Source: Bryobacterales bacterium
Lineage (GTDB): Bacteria > Acidobacteriota > Terriglobia > Bryobacterales > Bryobacteraceae
DNA: 9,563 bases
NCBI GenBank assembly: GCA_003132865.1
Contig: PKYZ01000909.1
Coordinates: 422 to 9,984, forward strand
Direction: 5' to 3'
Made by a program: the position numbers and the translations under genes. Positions within the stretch are counted from its first letter, which is position 1, and the number at the start of each line of letters is the position of its first letter. The notes beneath the pieces are model-generated. The model worked only from the letters and a program-made list of their open reading frames with translations. It made no database searches and was not told the DNA's origin. Below, piece after piece: positions 1-6,266 of this stretch.

Positions 1-652
1 TCTGCATCAGGCAACTGGAATCCACGCTGACCACTGTCTTGGCGCCGGTGCGCACGATGGAATCGATCTTGGTGCCCGCCATGCCGCCGGAGATTTCGGG
101 AAATTTGACCGAGAACGTGCCGCCGAATCCGCAGCATTCCTCGGCCGCGTCCATCTCGCGCAGTTCCAGTCCGCGAACGTTCGCCAGCAGACGGCGGGGG
201 CCGTCCTTGATGCCGAATTCGCGCAACGCATGACAACTGTCGTGATACGTGACCACGTCCTCCAGCCGGGCGCCCACGTCATCCACGCGCGCCACCTCCA
301 GCACAAACTTTGAGAACTCCCAGACGCGCGGCGCCAGCGCTTCGGCGGCGCGCCGGGTTTCCGGGTCCTCTGGGAACAGATCGTGGAAATGATGCGCGAT
401 CATCGAAGTGCACGAACCGGAAGGCACCACCACATATTCGGAATCGCGGAAGACTTTCAGGAAGTGCCGCGCCACCTGGCAGGCTTCCTGGCGATAGCCC
501 GTGTTGAAGGCCGGCTGGCCGCAGCACGTCTGATCCTCCGGAAAGTCGACCTGGTAGCCGAGGCTCTCCAGCACATCGGCCATCGCCAGACCGACTGTCG
601 GGAAAAGCTGATCCACGATGCAGGTGACGAAGATCGAGACCCGCTGAGCCAT
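1..652 (-). CDS. lutA: LutA/YkgE-type (Fe-S)-binding protein of lactate utilisation, partial at C-terminus
   Basis: Reading down from the ATG at 650-652, the frame stays open for 217 codons to the window edge; it lacks a stop only because it runs off the end. The protein has the two cysteine-rich CCG modules of LutA/YkgE (COG0247): FVTC with Cys11, CCGQPAFNTGY with Cys43-Cys44, a Ser-Gly-Ser-Cys at residue 81, HDSCHALRE with Cys140, CCGFGGTFSVKFPEIS with Cys173-Cys174, and DSSCLM with Cys214. In the family these cysteines bind iron-sulfur clusters, and LutA works with LutB and LutC to oxidise L-lactate in the cytoplasm. Family members are about 240 residues, so only some 20 residues should be missing. 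lutB and lutC would be expected past the left edge on the same strand; they are not visible. GlpC or glycolate-oxidase iron-sulfur subunits share the CCG domain, but the short two-module form favours LutA. No Shine-Dalgarno precedes the start. Confidence 0.9.
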   Translation of the reverse strand, partial: MAQRVSIFVTCIVDQLFPTVGLAMADVLESLGYQVDFPEDQTCCGQPAFNTGYRQEACQVARHFLKVFRDSEYVVVPSGSCTSMIAHHFHDLFPEDPETRRAAEALAPRVWEFSKFVLEVARVDDVGARLEDVVTYHDSCHALREFGIKDGPRRLLANVRGLELREMDAAEECCGFGGTFSVKFPEISGGMAGTKIDSIVRTGAKTVVSVDSSCLMQ

Positions 653-660
653 GAACAAGG

Positions 661-666
661 ATTGTA
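661..666 (-). promoter_or_regulatory. -10 box candidate just upstream of the LutA start
   Basis: On the minus strand the hexamer TACAAT (5 of 6 to the TATAAT consensus) lies eight bases before the LutA ATG. No good -35 hexamer is visible 16-18 bases upstream. If used, transcription would begin one or two bases before the ATG, giving an almost leaderless message, which fits the absence of a ribosome binding site. This is pattern only, with no independent support. Confidence 0.3.
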
Positions 667-725
667 GCAGAGTGGCCCCGTCACCCCAGTCCGCCGCCCT
701 AATCACGCGTCTCGGTATTCCTCCG

Positions 726-931
726 CCAGTGCAGTGCGTCAGAAGTTCTCATCAGACTCCTGAGAACGCCGCTGGAGCAGCACACCTCCTGCGCGGGCTT
801 TTTCAATAGCCTGAAGTGCCCGCCGACATCGCCTATTGGAGCAACAGTCCCATTCCTGCGAAGCCGGGAACAACTGCGAAGCGCCGTCAATCCGAAGATG
901 ATGTCAGAGGATTTTTGACGCACTACGCTAG
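726..931. repeat. MITE-like non-coding element with terminal inverted repeats
   Basis: The left end reads ccagtgcagtgcgtcagaa (726-744) and the reverse complement of the right end reads ctagcgtagtgcgtcaaaa, so the two ends are imperfect inverted repeats sharing the core AGTGCGTCA (733-741 and, inverted, 916-924). Inside are a perfect 7-bp hairpin, GTTCTCA (745-751) with TGAGAAC (761-767), and a GCGGGC/GCCCGC pair (793-798, 818-823). There is no convincing gene: the only minus-strand frame across it (699-923) runs through both terminal repeats with no recognisable domain. A 19-base match to the left end recurs at the window's right edge, so the element is probably dispersed in the genome. It sits in the divergent gap between LutA and the Anbu gene. 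The outward-facing right end carries TTGACG (915-920), which resembles a -35 hexamer. Its mobility and family are inferred. Confidence 0.6.
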
Positions 932-1022
932 AATGAATACAGATCCACTTTCAGCCTCGAAGATTGCACCGCCAGTGTGAGACCTTCTGCTGCGACGACC
1001 TTCGGAAAACTAAGGAGATGGA

Positions 1023-1766
1023 ATGACCTTTTGTCTGGGAATCACCGTTGAAGATGGCCTTGTCGGCATCGCCGACACACGGGTCCTTTCGGGCAGTGAA
1101 TCGTTGGTTGCAAAGAAGGTGGCCACGTATCAGGGGCCTGGTTTTTCTTTTTTTATCATGACCTCGGGCTTGCGCTCGTTGCGGGACAAGGCCCTCCTCT
1201 ATTTCGAAGAGGCTTATACGCGTCAGATCGCCTCGCGCGACCACCTCTTCAAGATCGTAAACCTCTATGCGGGCCAGGTGCGGCGGCTCGCGGAGGAAGA
1301 GGGGCCGTCGCTGCGCCAAGCCGATTTCCACTTCAATATTCACTCTCTTGTGGGAGGCCAGATGTCGGCCGACGCCGCGCACCAGTTGTTTCTGGTTTAT
1401 CCGGAGGGCAACTGGGTCGAGATCGGTCCCGACACGCCATATCAGATCATCGGCAATTCCGGCTTCGGTAAGCCGATCCTGGAACGCTCCCTGACTCATA
1501 GCGATTCCATCCTCTACGCGTTTAAGTTGGGCATACTGGCTTTCGACGCAACCCGGCTTTGCGCGTCAAACGTGGATTTTCCCATCGATCTGCTGCTTTA
1601 TACACGGCAGAGCTTCGAACTGATCGAGCACCGCTACGAACGCAAGGATCTCGAACAAATCTCAGACTGGTGGCAGGAACGCATGCGGCGCGCCGTCAAT
1701 GAACTACCCTCTGAGTGGGTCGAGAGCGCCTTCTCAAAACTTGCGGGGAGAAACCCGCGAGAGTGA
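1023..1766 (+). CDS. Anbu-type proteasome-like peptidase (COG3484)
   Basis: The 247-residue protein matches the Anbu (ancestral beta-subunit) family of Ntn-hydrolases, related to HslV and proteasome beta subunits. The N-terminus MTFCLGITVEDGLVGIADTR places Thr2 directly after the initiator Met, so Met removal alone would expose the catalytic Thr1. The conserved Asp is at residue 18 (mature 17) in ADTR and the active-site Lys is in AKKVATY (Lys31 or Lys32). Further family blocks are MTSGLRSLRDKAL (46-58), GNWVEIG (129-135), PYQIIGNSGFGKP (139-151), VDFPIDLLLY (184-193) and the C-terminal WWQERMRRAV (216-225). Length is normal for Anbu, which assembles into cytoplasmic rings or helical stacks. 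The start is fixed by TAAGGAG (1011-1017), five bases before the ATG. The gene converges on the transglutaminase and ATP-grasp/alpha-E genes, its usual partners in many bacteria. Substrate and product are unknown. Confidence 0.9.
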   Translation: MTFCLGITVEDGLVGIADTRVLSGSESLVAKKVATYQGPGFSFFIMTSGLRSLRDKALLYFEEAYTRQIASRDHLFKIVNLYAGQVRRLAEEEGPSLRQADFHFNIHSLVGGQMSADAAHQLFLVYPEGNWVEIGPDTPYQIIGNSGFGKPILERSLTHSDSILYAFKLGILAFDATRLCASNVDFPIDLLLYTRQSFELIEHRYERKDLEQISDWWQERMRRAVNELPSEWVESAFSKLAGRNPRE

Positions 1767-1768
1767 AG

Positions 1769-1818
1769 CAGTCGGCCTGGGAGGCCGGCTGCAGGCTGGG
1801 TGCAGGCTGGGAGCCTGC
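1769..1818. terminator. Paired GC-rich hairpins between convergent genes
   Basis: The first hairpin pairs CAGTCGGCCT (1769-1778) with AGGCCGGCTG (1782-1791), ten base pairs with one G-T pair around a GGG loop. The second pairs GCAGGCT (1802-1808) with AGCCTGC (1812-1818), again around GGG. The 10-mer gcaggctggg is repeated directly at 1791-1800 and 1802-1811. The block fills the 57-base gap between the stops of the Anbu and transglutaminase genes, where a bidirectional terminator would be expected. No T tract follows on either strand, so it may be an intergenic repeat unit or a transcript 3'-end stabiliser rather than a classical terminator. Confidence 0.5.
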
Positions 1819-1823
1819 CCCAC

Positions 1824-2699
1824 TTACTCCACCGGCATCACATCCACCTCCACGTGCAGCTTGTGCCTGGCGCCGCCCAGGAGAACGCCGTAGATGGGAC
1901 TGACGTCGCTGTAATCGCGTCCCCAAGCCACGGTGATATGGCCGTCCGAGGGTACGCAATTGTTCGTGGGATCGAAATCCACCCATCCGGCGCCGGGGCA
2001 CCATGCCGAGCACCAGGCGTGTGAGGCGTCGGCGCCTACCAAACGCGGGCGGCCTGGCGGCGGCATGGTTCTCAAATAGCCGCTGACGTAACGCGCCGCG
2101 AGGCCGAGAGATCGCATGCACCCGATCTGGAGATGAGCGAAGTCCTGGCACACGCCGCGGCGCTTTTCGAAAAAGGTCTGGACGGGGGTCGCGACTTCGG
2201 TGGCCTTCTTGTCAAAGCGGAAATCCTGGTGGATTCTGCGCGTGAGATCCAGAACTGCCGCGAGCAACGGACGTCCTTCTGGAAACGACTCGCGCGCATA
2301 AGCGGCAAGTTCCGGATTGGACCGCACGCGTTGGGTATCGAAAACGAACTGATAGGCGTTCAGGACCTCGTCGCTAGGGTCGCCGTCCAACGACGCCCGC
2401 ACGGTCTCCCAGGGAGGAGATCCGGAAAAGTCCGGTGGTTCGACGGCATTCACTTCCAAGTCGCTCGCGGCCTCCACGATGAGGCAGACGTGAGGCTCGT
2501 GCAGCGTGAAGGAGGTCAGAGTATTGCCGAAGTAGTCGAAGTGGGCGGAGGTGACCGGCGGCGCGGGCAGGATGGACACGTGGCTTCCCCGGCACGTCTG
2601 TTTTGGAAGATTGCGAGGAGTCAGACGCACAATATGATGCGAGACCGAGACCGGGTCCTCATATTCGTACGTGGTTCTGTGCCGGACGCGATAGGTCAA
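1824..2699 (-). CDS. Transglutaminase-like (papain-fold) protein with N-terminal bacterial transglutaminase domain
   Basis: From the TTG at 2697-2699 this encodes 291 residues. The N-terminus TYRVRHRTTYEYEDPVSVSHHIVRLTPR is the typical opening of the bacterial transglutaminase N-terminal region (COG1305). The catalytic triad is clear: Cys184 in RRGVCQDFAHL, His227 in DASHAWCSAW and Asp243 in WVDFDPTNN. The frame stays open far upstream, to 3194, but that stretch is a shadow of the ATP-grasp/alpha-E gene. The TTG start fits the family's N-terminus, has GGAG seven bases upstream, and shares TTGA with the upstream stop, indicating translational coupling. No signal peptide or membrane segment is seen, so it should be cytoplasmic. 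In this family the fold may hydrolyse or transfer amide bonds; the substrate is unknown. Its partners are the upstream fusion gene and the convergent Anbu gene. Confidence 0.9.
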   Translation of the reverse strand: MTYRVRHRTTYEYEDPVSVSHHIVRLTPRNLPKQTCRGSHVSILPAPPVTSAHFDYFGNTLTSFTLHEPHVCLIVEAASDLEVNAVEPPDFSGSPPWETVRASLDGDPSDEVLNAYQFVFDTQRVRSNPELAAYARESFPEGRPLLAAVLDLTRRIHQDFRFDKKATEVATPVQTFFEKRRGVCQDFAHLQIGCMRSLGLAARYVSGYLRTMPPPGRPRLVGADASHAWCSAWCPGAGWVDFDPTNNCVPSDGHITVAWGRDYSDVSPIYGVLLGGARHKLHVEVDVMPVE

Positions 2700-5242
2700 A
2701 TTGCCCGCTCCATTTCGGCGTGGCTGAAATAGACGTTGGTGATGGCATCCGACAAAGCGGGCAGCGCCGCGCCCGTCCCTGCGAGCAGTTGGTCTAACGG
2801 CTCGCGGATGCTGCCCTCGCCTGGCTGGCAGAGCATGCGGACGTCCGCGCGAAACAGATTCGCCGCCGCTTCTTCCAAACGTCTCTGTTTGGAAATCGGC
2901 CATGCAGCCCCCGAAGGCCTGCCGGATAAGCGCCGGCAATGCTCCAGCAGGTCGTGTATTTGGAAGGCAAGGGAGCGCGGATTGGCCTCTTCGTTCATCA
3001 GCAGATCGAGCACGGGCGCGGCCTGCAGCACGGTGAAGTAGCGGGACCGGTAGGTCATCGAGCTGTCGGCGACCTCCAACAACATCTCGAGCGTGGGCCA
3101 GGTCCTGGCGCTCAGCGGCACGATAATGGCCCGGAAAAGATCCACCAGTTGGATGGAGCGCTCGATGCGCCTTCCGAGGCCGAGAAAATGCCATCCGGGC
3201 CCACGGGTGATGTTCTCCATTTCGATTCCGCGCAGCGCGGCGAGTGTCCCGATACAGCGATTCAGGACGGCTAGCGCTTCGCCCGTCGTGGCGTAACCCC
3301 AGGCCGAGCTGTGTGCGGCGCCGAACTGGCTCACGACCCGCAGCGTGTCGCTCGAAAGGCTGGTCCGAACCTGCGCGGCCGCCCGCGCGGCGCGGCTCAA
3401 AACCGCACTCAGGCTATCGCTTCGCTGTTCTTCGAAAATCAGAGAAAGGATTTCCTGCTCCAGATCCCGCCATTGGTCCAGATGCCCTTGAGGGTCCTCC
3501 GCTGACAGCCGGGAGTGAGGCGATGCCAGACAATCGTACAGCTTCATCAGGGAATCCCACTCCGACGTGCCGGACGCCCCGAACTCACCGGTGAGCCGGA
3601 TCAGAATACACCGAAGCACCCGGGCAAGGTGCTCGCAGCGTTCGGCGTAGCGGCCCAGCCAGAAGAGATGGTCGGCCGCGCGGCTGGGCAGGTCGGTGCC
3701 CTCGCCGCGATTCAGGTCCACCGGCTGGTCGCGGGGATGTTGCAGCGTGAATACGTCCACCGGTCCGTTCGAAAGCACCCAGGTGTCCTTGCTGCCGCCG
3801 CCGCGCTGCATCGAAACTACCGGCGTGTCGAGCGCAGGAGACACACGGGCGAGCCCGCCGGGCATCGCCAACCAAGAGTCTCCCGACGCCGCCAGGAAGA
3901 CGCGCAGAACGACCCGGCGGGGGGTTAGGCTGTCTTGGGACCAGACCGGAACCGTCGAGAGGTCCACTAATTCCTGCCCGGCGAATTCGTATGGACGTTC
4001 TCGCAGGCGCTTGATCATTCGCGACCGTTCGTCGCCGGTAAGCTTCCCGCCAAAAACCGGCTCCAGGCCGTGCGCGGGAAAGGCCGGCTTGATCACCAGG
4101 AAATCCAGGTTATCGAGCACGTACCGGAGCGGCGTGGGCTGGCCGCACCACCATGTGGCGACGGAAGGGAGCTTCAGCCGCTCTCCGAGCAACCGCTGGC
4201 TGAGCGGCGGAAGGAAGGGCATGAAGGCCGGCGATTCAATCAGACCGCTGCCTAACGCATTGGCGACCACGACGTTGCCCGCCCGCACGGCCTCGACCAG
4301 GCCCGCTACGCCCAGAAAAGAGTCGGAGCGCAGTTCGATCGGGTCGCAGAAGCCGTCGTCCACGCGCCGCAAGATCACATCCACCGGCTTGAGGCCGTCG
4401 AGTGTTTGGAGGAATACGCGGCTGTCGCGCACCGTCAGGTCGCCCCCCTGAACCAGCGTGAAACCGAGATAGCGGGCCAGGTAAGAGTGCTCGAAGTACG
4501 TCTCGTTGAACGGTCCCGGCGTAAGAAGCACTACCCGCGGATTATCGCGGCGCGAGGGCGACAGGTTCAGGAGAGTGTCGCGAAACGAGCGGAAAAAGGA
4601 TGCGAGCCGTTGGACCTGGAACCCCCAGAACAAGTCCGGAAAGGTTTCCGCCAGAACAGTGCGGTTCTCCAGGGCATATCCCGCGCCCGAAGGCGCCTGG
4701 GTACGGTCCGCGAGTACCCACCATTGGCCATCGGGCGAGCGCGCCAGGTCGACGGCGAGCAAGTGCAGGTAGGGATGAACGGCGGTGGGCATGCCGTGAC
4801 ACGGCCGCCAGAAGCCGGGGTTGGCGAATACCAGCGCCGGCGGGAGAAGGCCGCCGCGGAGCAGTTGTTGCGGGCCGTAAAGGTCCGCCAGGATGCAGTT
4901 CAGGAGACGCGCGCGCTGTATCAGGCCCGCTTCGAGTGTATTCCACTCCGACGGCGGAATCAGGAGAGGGATGGAATCCAGATTCCACGGGCGGTCCATT
5001 CCGAGCGGATCGCCGTAGACATTATAGGTAACGCCGTTTTCCCGAATTCGCTGCCGGGCGATCTTCCAGCGGCGGGCAAGTTCTTCACCGCCCAGCGCGG
5101 ACATCGAACCGATGAACGTATCCCAATGCGGACGAAGAACGCCAGGCGCGGCGGACATCTCGTCATAGACGCCGTCGGTCTGGCGATAGCCGGCGCATAG
5201 AAGCGGCGCTTCGAGGGTGTCTCCGGAGATGCTCATAAGCAT
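2696..5242 (-). CDS. Circularly permuted ATP-grasp / alpha-E domain fusion protein (COG2308-COG2307)
   Basis: This 848-residue protein joins two families that are often separate genes. Residues about 35-500 are the circularly permuted ATP-grasp domain: PHWDTFIGSMSALGGEEL (38-55), RENGVTYNVY (67-76), the conserved block around SGAGYALENR (185-194), RRVDDGFCDPIELR (292-305), ATWWCGQ (362-368) and VIKPAF (383-388), whose Lys385 is the likely ATP-contacting lysine. After a short linker, about 518-840 is the alpha-helical alpha-E domain (DUF403): HLFWLGRYAERCEHLARVL (525-543), ENITRGPGWHFLGLGRRIERS (676-696) and SSMTYRSRYF (727-736). The ATP-grasp fold predicts ATP-dependent carboxylate-amine ligation, but no substrate is established. 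The ATG at 5240-5242 is one choice; a second in-frame ATG lies two codons later, and neither has a strong ribosome binding site. The stop overlaps the transglutaminase start. The broken PIN gene ends 14 bases upstream, so transcription may come through the toxin-antitoxin region. Confidence 0.9.
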   Translation of the reverse strand: MLMSISGDTLEAPLLCAGYRQTDGVYDEMSAAPGVLRPHWDTFIGSMSALGGEELARRWKIARQRIRENGVTYNVYGDPLGMDRPWNLDSIPLLIPPSEWNTLEAGLIQRARLLNCILADLYGPQQLLRGGLLPPALVFANPGFWRPCHGMPTAVHPYLHLLAVDLARSPDGQWWVLADRTQAPSGAGYALENRTVLAETFPDLFWGFQVQRLASFFRSFRDTLLNLSPSRRDNPRVVLLTPGPFNETYFEHSYLARYLGFTLVQGGDLTVRDSRVFLQTLDGLKPVDVILRRVDDGFCDPIELRSDSFLGVAGLVEAVRAGNVVVANALGSGLIESPAFMPFLPPLSQRLLGERLKLPSVATWWCGQPTPLRYVLDNLDFLVIKPAFPAHGLEPVFGGKLTGDERSRMIKRLRERPYEFAGQELVDLSTVPVWSQDSLTPRRVVLRVFLAASGDSWLAMPGGLARVSPALDTPVVSMQRGGGSKDTWVLSNGPVDVFTLQHPRDQPVDLNRGEGTDLPSRAADHLFWLGRYAERCEHLARVLRCILIRLTGEFGASGTSEWDSLMKLYDCLASPHSRLSAEDPQGHLDQWRDLEQEILSLIFEEQRSDSLSAVLSRAARAAAQVRTSLSSDTLRVVSQFGAAHSSAWGYATTGEALAVLNRCIGTLAALRGIEMENITRGPGWHFLGLGRRIERSIQLVDLFRAIIVPLSARTWPTLEMLLEVADSSMTYRSRYFTVLQAAPVLDLLMNEEANPRSLAFQIHDLLEHCRRLSGRPSGAAWPISKQRRLEEAAANLFRADVRMLCQPGEGSIREPLDQLLAGTGAALPALSDAITNVYFSHAEMERAI

Positions 5243-5256
5243 TCGCGATCAACAGC

Positions 5257-5735
5257 TTAACGCGATTCGTGCCTCTTCAATAGCGTTTCCACGATATCGC
5301 GACGGATTCGAAAGTTCGTCGCCAGCAGACGGCTCACAGCCTCTGTAAGATTAACCAGGCCCAGGTTGGCCGCCTTTTCCAAGACGCCCAGAGTTCCGGT
5401 CACGAGAAGCCCTCGATTCTGTGCTTCCTTGTATCCCGCGCGCTCGTCGATGATGAGGACATCGGCGCCAATCTGCTGAGCCAGCAGGATAGCATCCTTC
5501 TCACCGGCGCCAAGGTGTGTGAGTTGCCAGCCCAATTCCCGAGTGGGAATCCGAACCTCGACCCAATCTGGCGGCCGTGCCGCCCAATTCCCGACGACGT
5601 TGGGGCTTTCCGCGTTCTCCAATTCAACAATGACCGCACGCGGTATGACGATCCGCCGTTCAGGTTTTCGAGGATTCCGATTCCGTCAATCTGGAGCAGG
5701 TAATTGATAGGGCTGGTGTTCGAAACCACCTGCAT
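5257..5735 (-). pseudogene. PIN-domain toxin (COG2405/DUF3368 type), frameshifted
   Basis: Codons 1-27 run in one frame from the ATG at 5733-5735 (MQVVSNTSPINYLLQIDGIGILENLNG), with the family's SNTSP motif in which Asn stands where most PIN domains have the first Asp. The rest is in another frame from about 5652 to the stop at 5257: IVIPRAVIVELENAESP, then GAGEKDAILLAQQIGADVLIIDERAGYKEAQNRGLLVTGTLGVL and the terminal TNFRIRRDIVETLLKRHES. The join is at 5653-5654, where ggcgg stands in place of a probable ggccgg (N-G-R-I-V-I-P), so one base is missing. Restored, the protein would be about 159 residues, normal for the family. Such PIN proteins are RNA-cleaving toxins paired with UPF0175 antitoxins, as here. 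As written, translation from the ATG gives 111 residues, mostly nonsense. A consensus error would produce the same picture. Confidence 0.85.
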
Positions 5736-5744
5736 GGAGTCTCG

Positions 5745-6005
5745 TCAGATCCCCAATCTGCGGTGAGTTTCGCGATCCCGTCCCAGGTCTTCGAGCGTGT
5801 AGTCGAGATAGACTTCGGCTCGCTTGAGGATGCCGTCCATCGTATCCCGGCTGACGCTCAGCCTTTCAGCCGCCTTTCCCGCAGAGATCACACCGTCACG
5901 CACGGCTTCATTGGCGGTTGCTTCGAGCACGGCGCGAGAAAGGTCTGGCTGCCTCTCGGCCAAACGGCGGGCGATTTCGTCAGGAAGTTCCACGGTGACC
6001 TGCAT
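5745..6005 (-). CDS. UPF0175 family antitoxin (COG2886)
   Basis: The 86-residue protein begins MQVTVELPDEIARRLAERQPDLSRAVLEATANEAVRDGVISAGKAAERLSVSR and ends YTLEDLGRDRETHRRLGI. The opening beta-strand (VTVELPDEIA), the short helix-turn-helix-like block ISAGKAAERLSVSRDTMDGIL (40-60) and the YTLEDL tail are characteristic of UPF0175, whose members are antitoxins encoded just upstream of COG2405 PIN toxins. It is intact, and its stop lies nine bases before the PIN gene's ATG, so the two were one operon. The protein would be expected to bind both its own promoter and the toxin. No clean operator palindrome is visible upstream, and the ribosome binding site is weak (GGA about ten bases before the ATG). 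The partner toxin is frameshifted, so this may now be an orphan antitoxin. Confidence 0.85.
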   Translation of the reverse strand: MQVTVELPDEIARRLAERQPDLSRAVLEATANEAVRDGVISAGKAAERLSVSRDTMDGILKRAEVYLDYTLEDLGRDRETHRRLGI

Positions 6006-6266
6006 AGGGCTACATCCGTAAGGTTAGCATAGCAATAAAGCGCTGACGGGGAACGCCGTACCCACGTGAAACCGCATGACGGTGGAAGGCCTTCTGCGGC
6101 AGTTCGGCGGATCGGCGATGATGCGTTTCAGTCAGCTAGTGCTAGCCTAGTGCTAGCCAAATGAGCGACGGCGTGACCTTGGGCGCCTACCTTCTCGGAA
6201 TCAGAGGAAAAGGAGCGTGATGGGCCTTGTGTGTCGCCGACCTGCCCAAGGCTCTAGCTGAGAAGA
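6006..6266. other. Intergenic region upstream of the UPF0175 antitoxin
   Basis: This 261-base stretch has no gene I can support. It should hold the promoter of the minus-strand antitoxin operon; a TGCTATGCT segment (extended -10-like, minus strand) occurs close upstream of the antitoxin, but without a recognisable -35. On the plus strand two very short frames (24 and 19 codons) occur, with no family resemblance. The only structured feature is the tandem 11-mer listed separately. Confidence 0.5.
6136..6157. repeat. Perfect tandem repeat of an 11-mer
   Basis: The sequence ctagtgctagc occurs twice without a gap (6136-6146 and 6147-6157). Each unit contains CTAG twice and the internal palindrome GCTAGC spans the unit end. 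It could be a regulator binding site, a target-site remnant or a simple slippage duplication; nothing distinguishes these. Confidence 0.5.

Noticed and set aside
699..923. 74-codon minus-strand frame
   Set aside because: It lies across the repeat element, including its terminal repeats, and shows no domain; treated as an artefact of the repeat.
951..1499. 182-codon minus-strand open frame over the Anbu gene
   Set aside because: Shadow of the Anbu coding sequence, with no family resemblance, while the plus frame has all Anbu motifs and a strong ribosome binding site.
1824..3194. 456-codon version of the transglutaminase
   Set aside because: The extra 165 residues overlap the alpha-E coding region in another frame and have no domain; the TTG at 2699 with GGAG fits the family N-terminus.
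4406..5200. 264-codon plus-strand open frame, with others at 2133-2732 and 3696-4451
   Set aside because: All lie antisense to the ATP-grasp/alpha-E or transglutaminase genes, which have clear family motifs; the opposite strand shows none.
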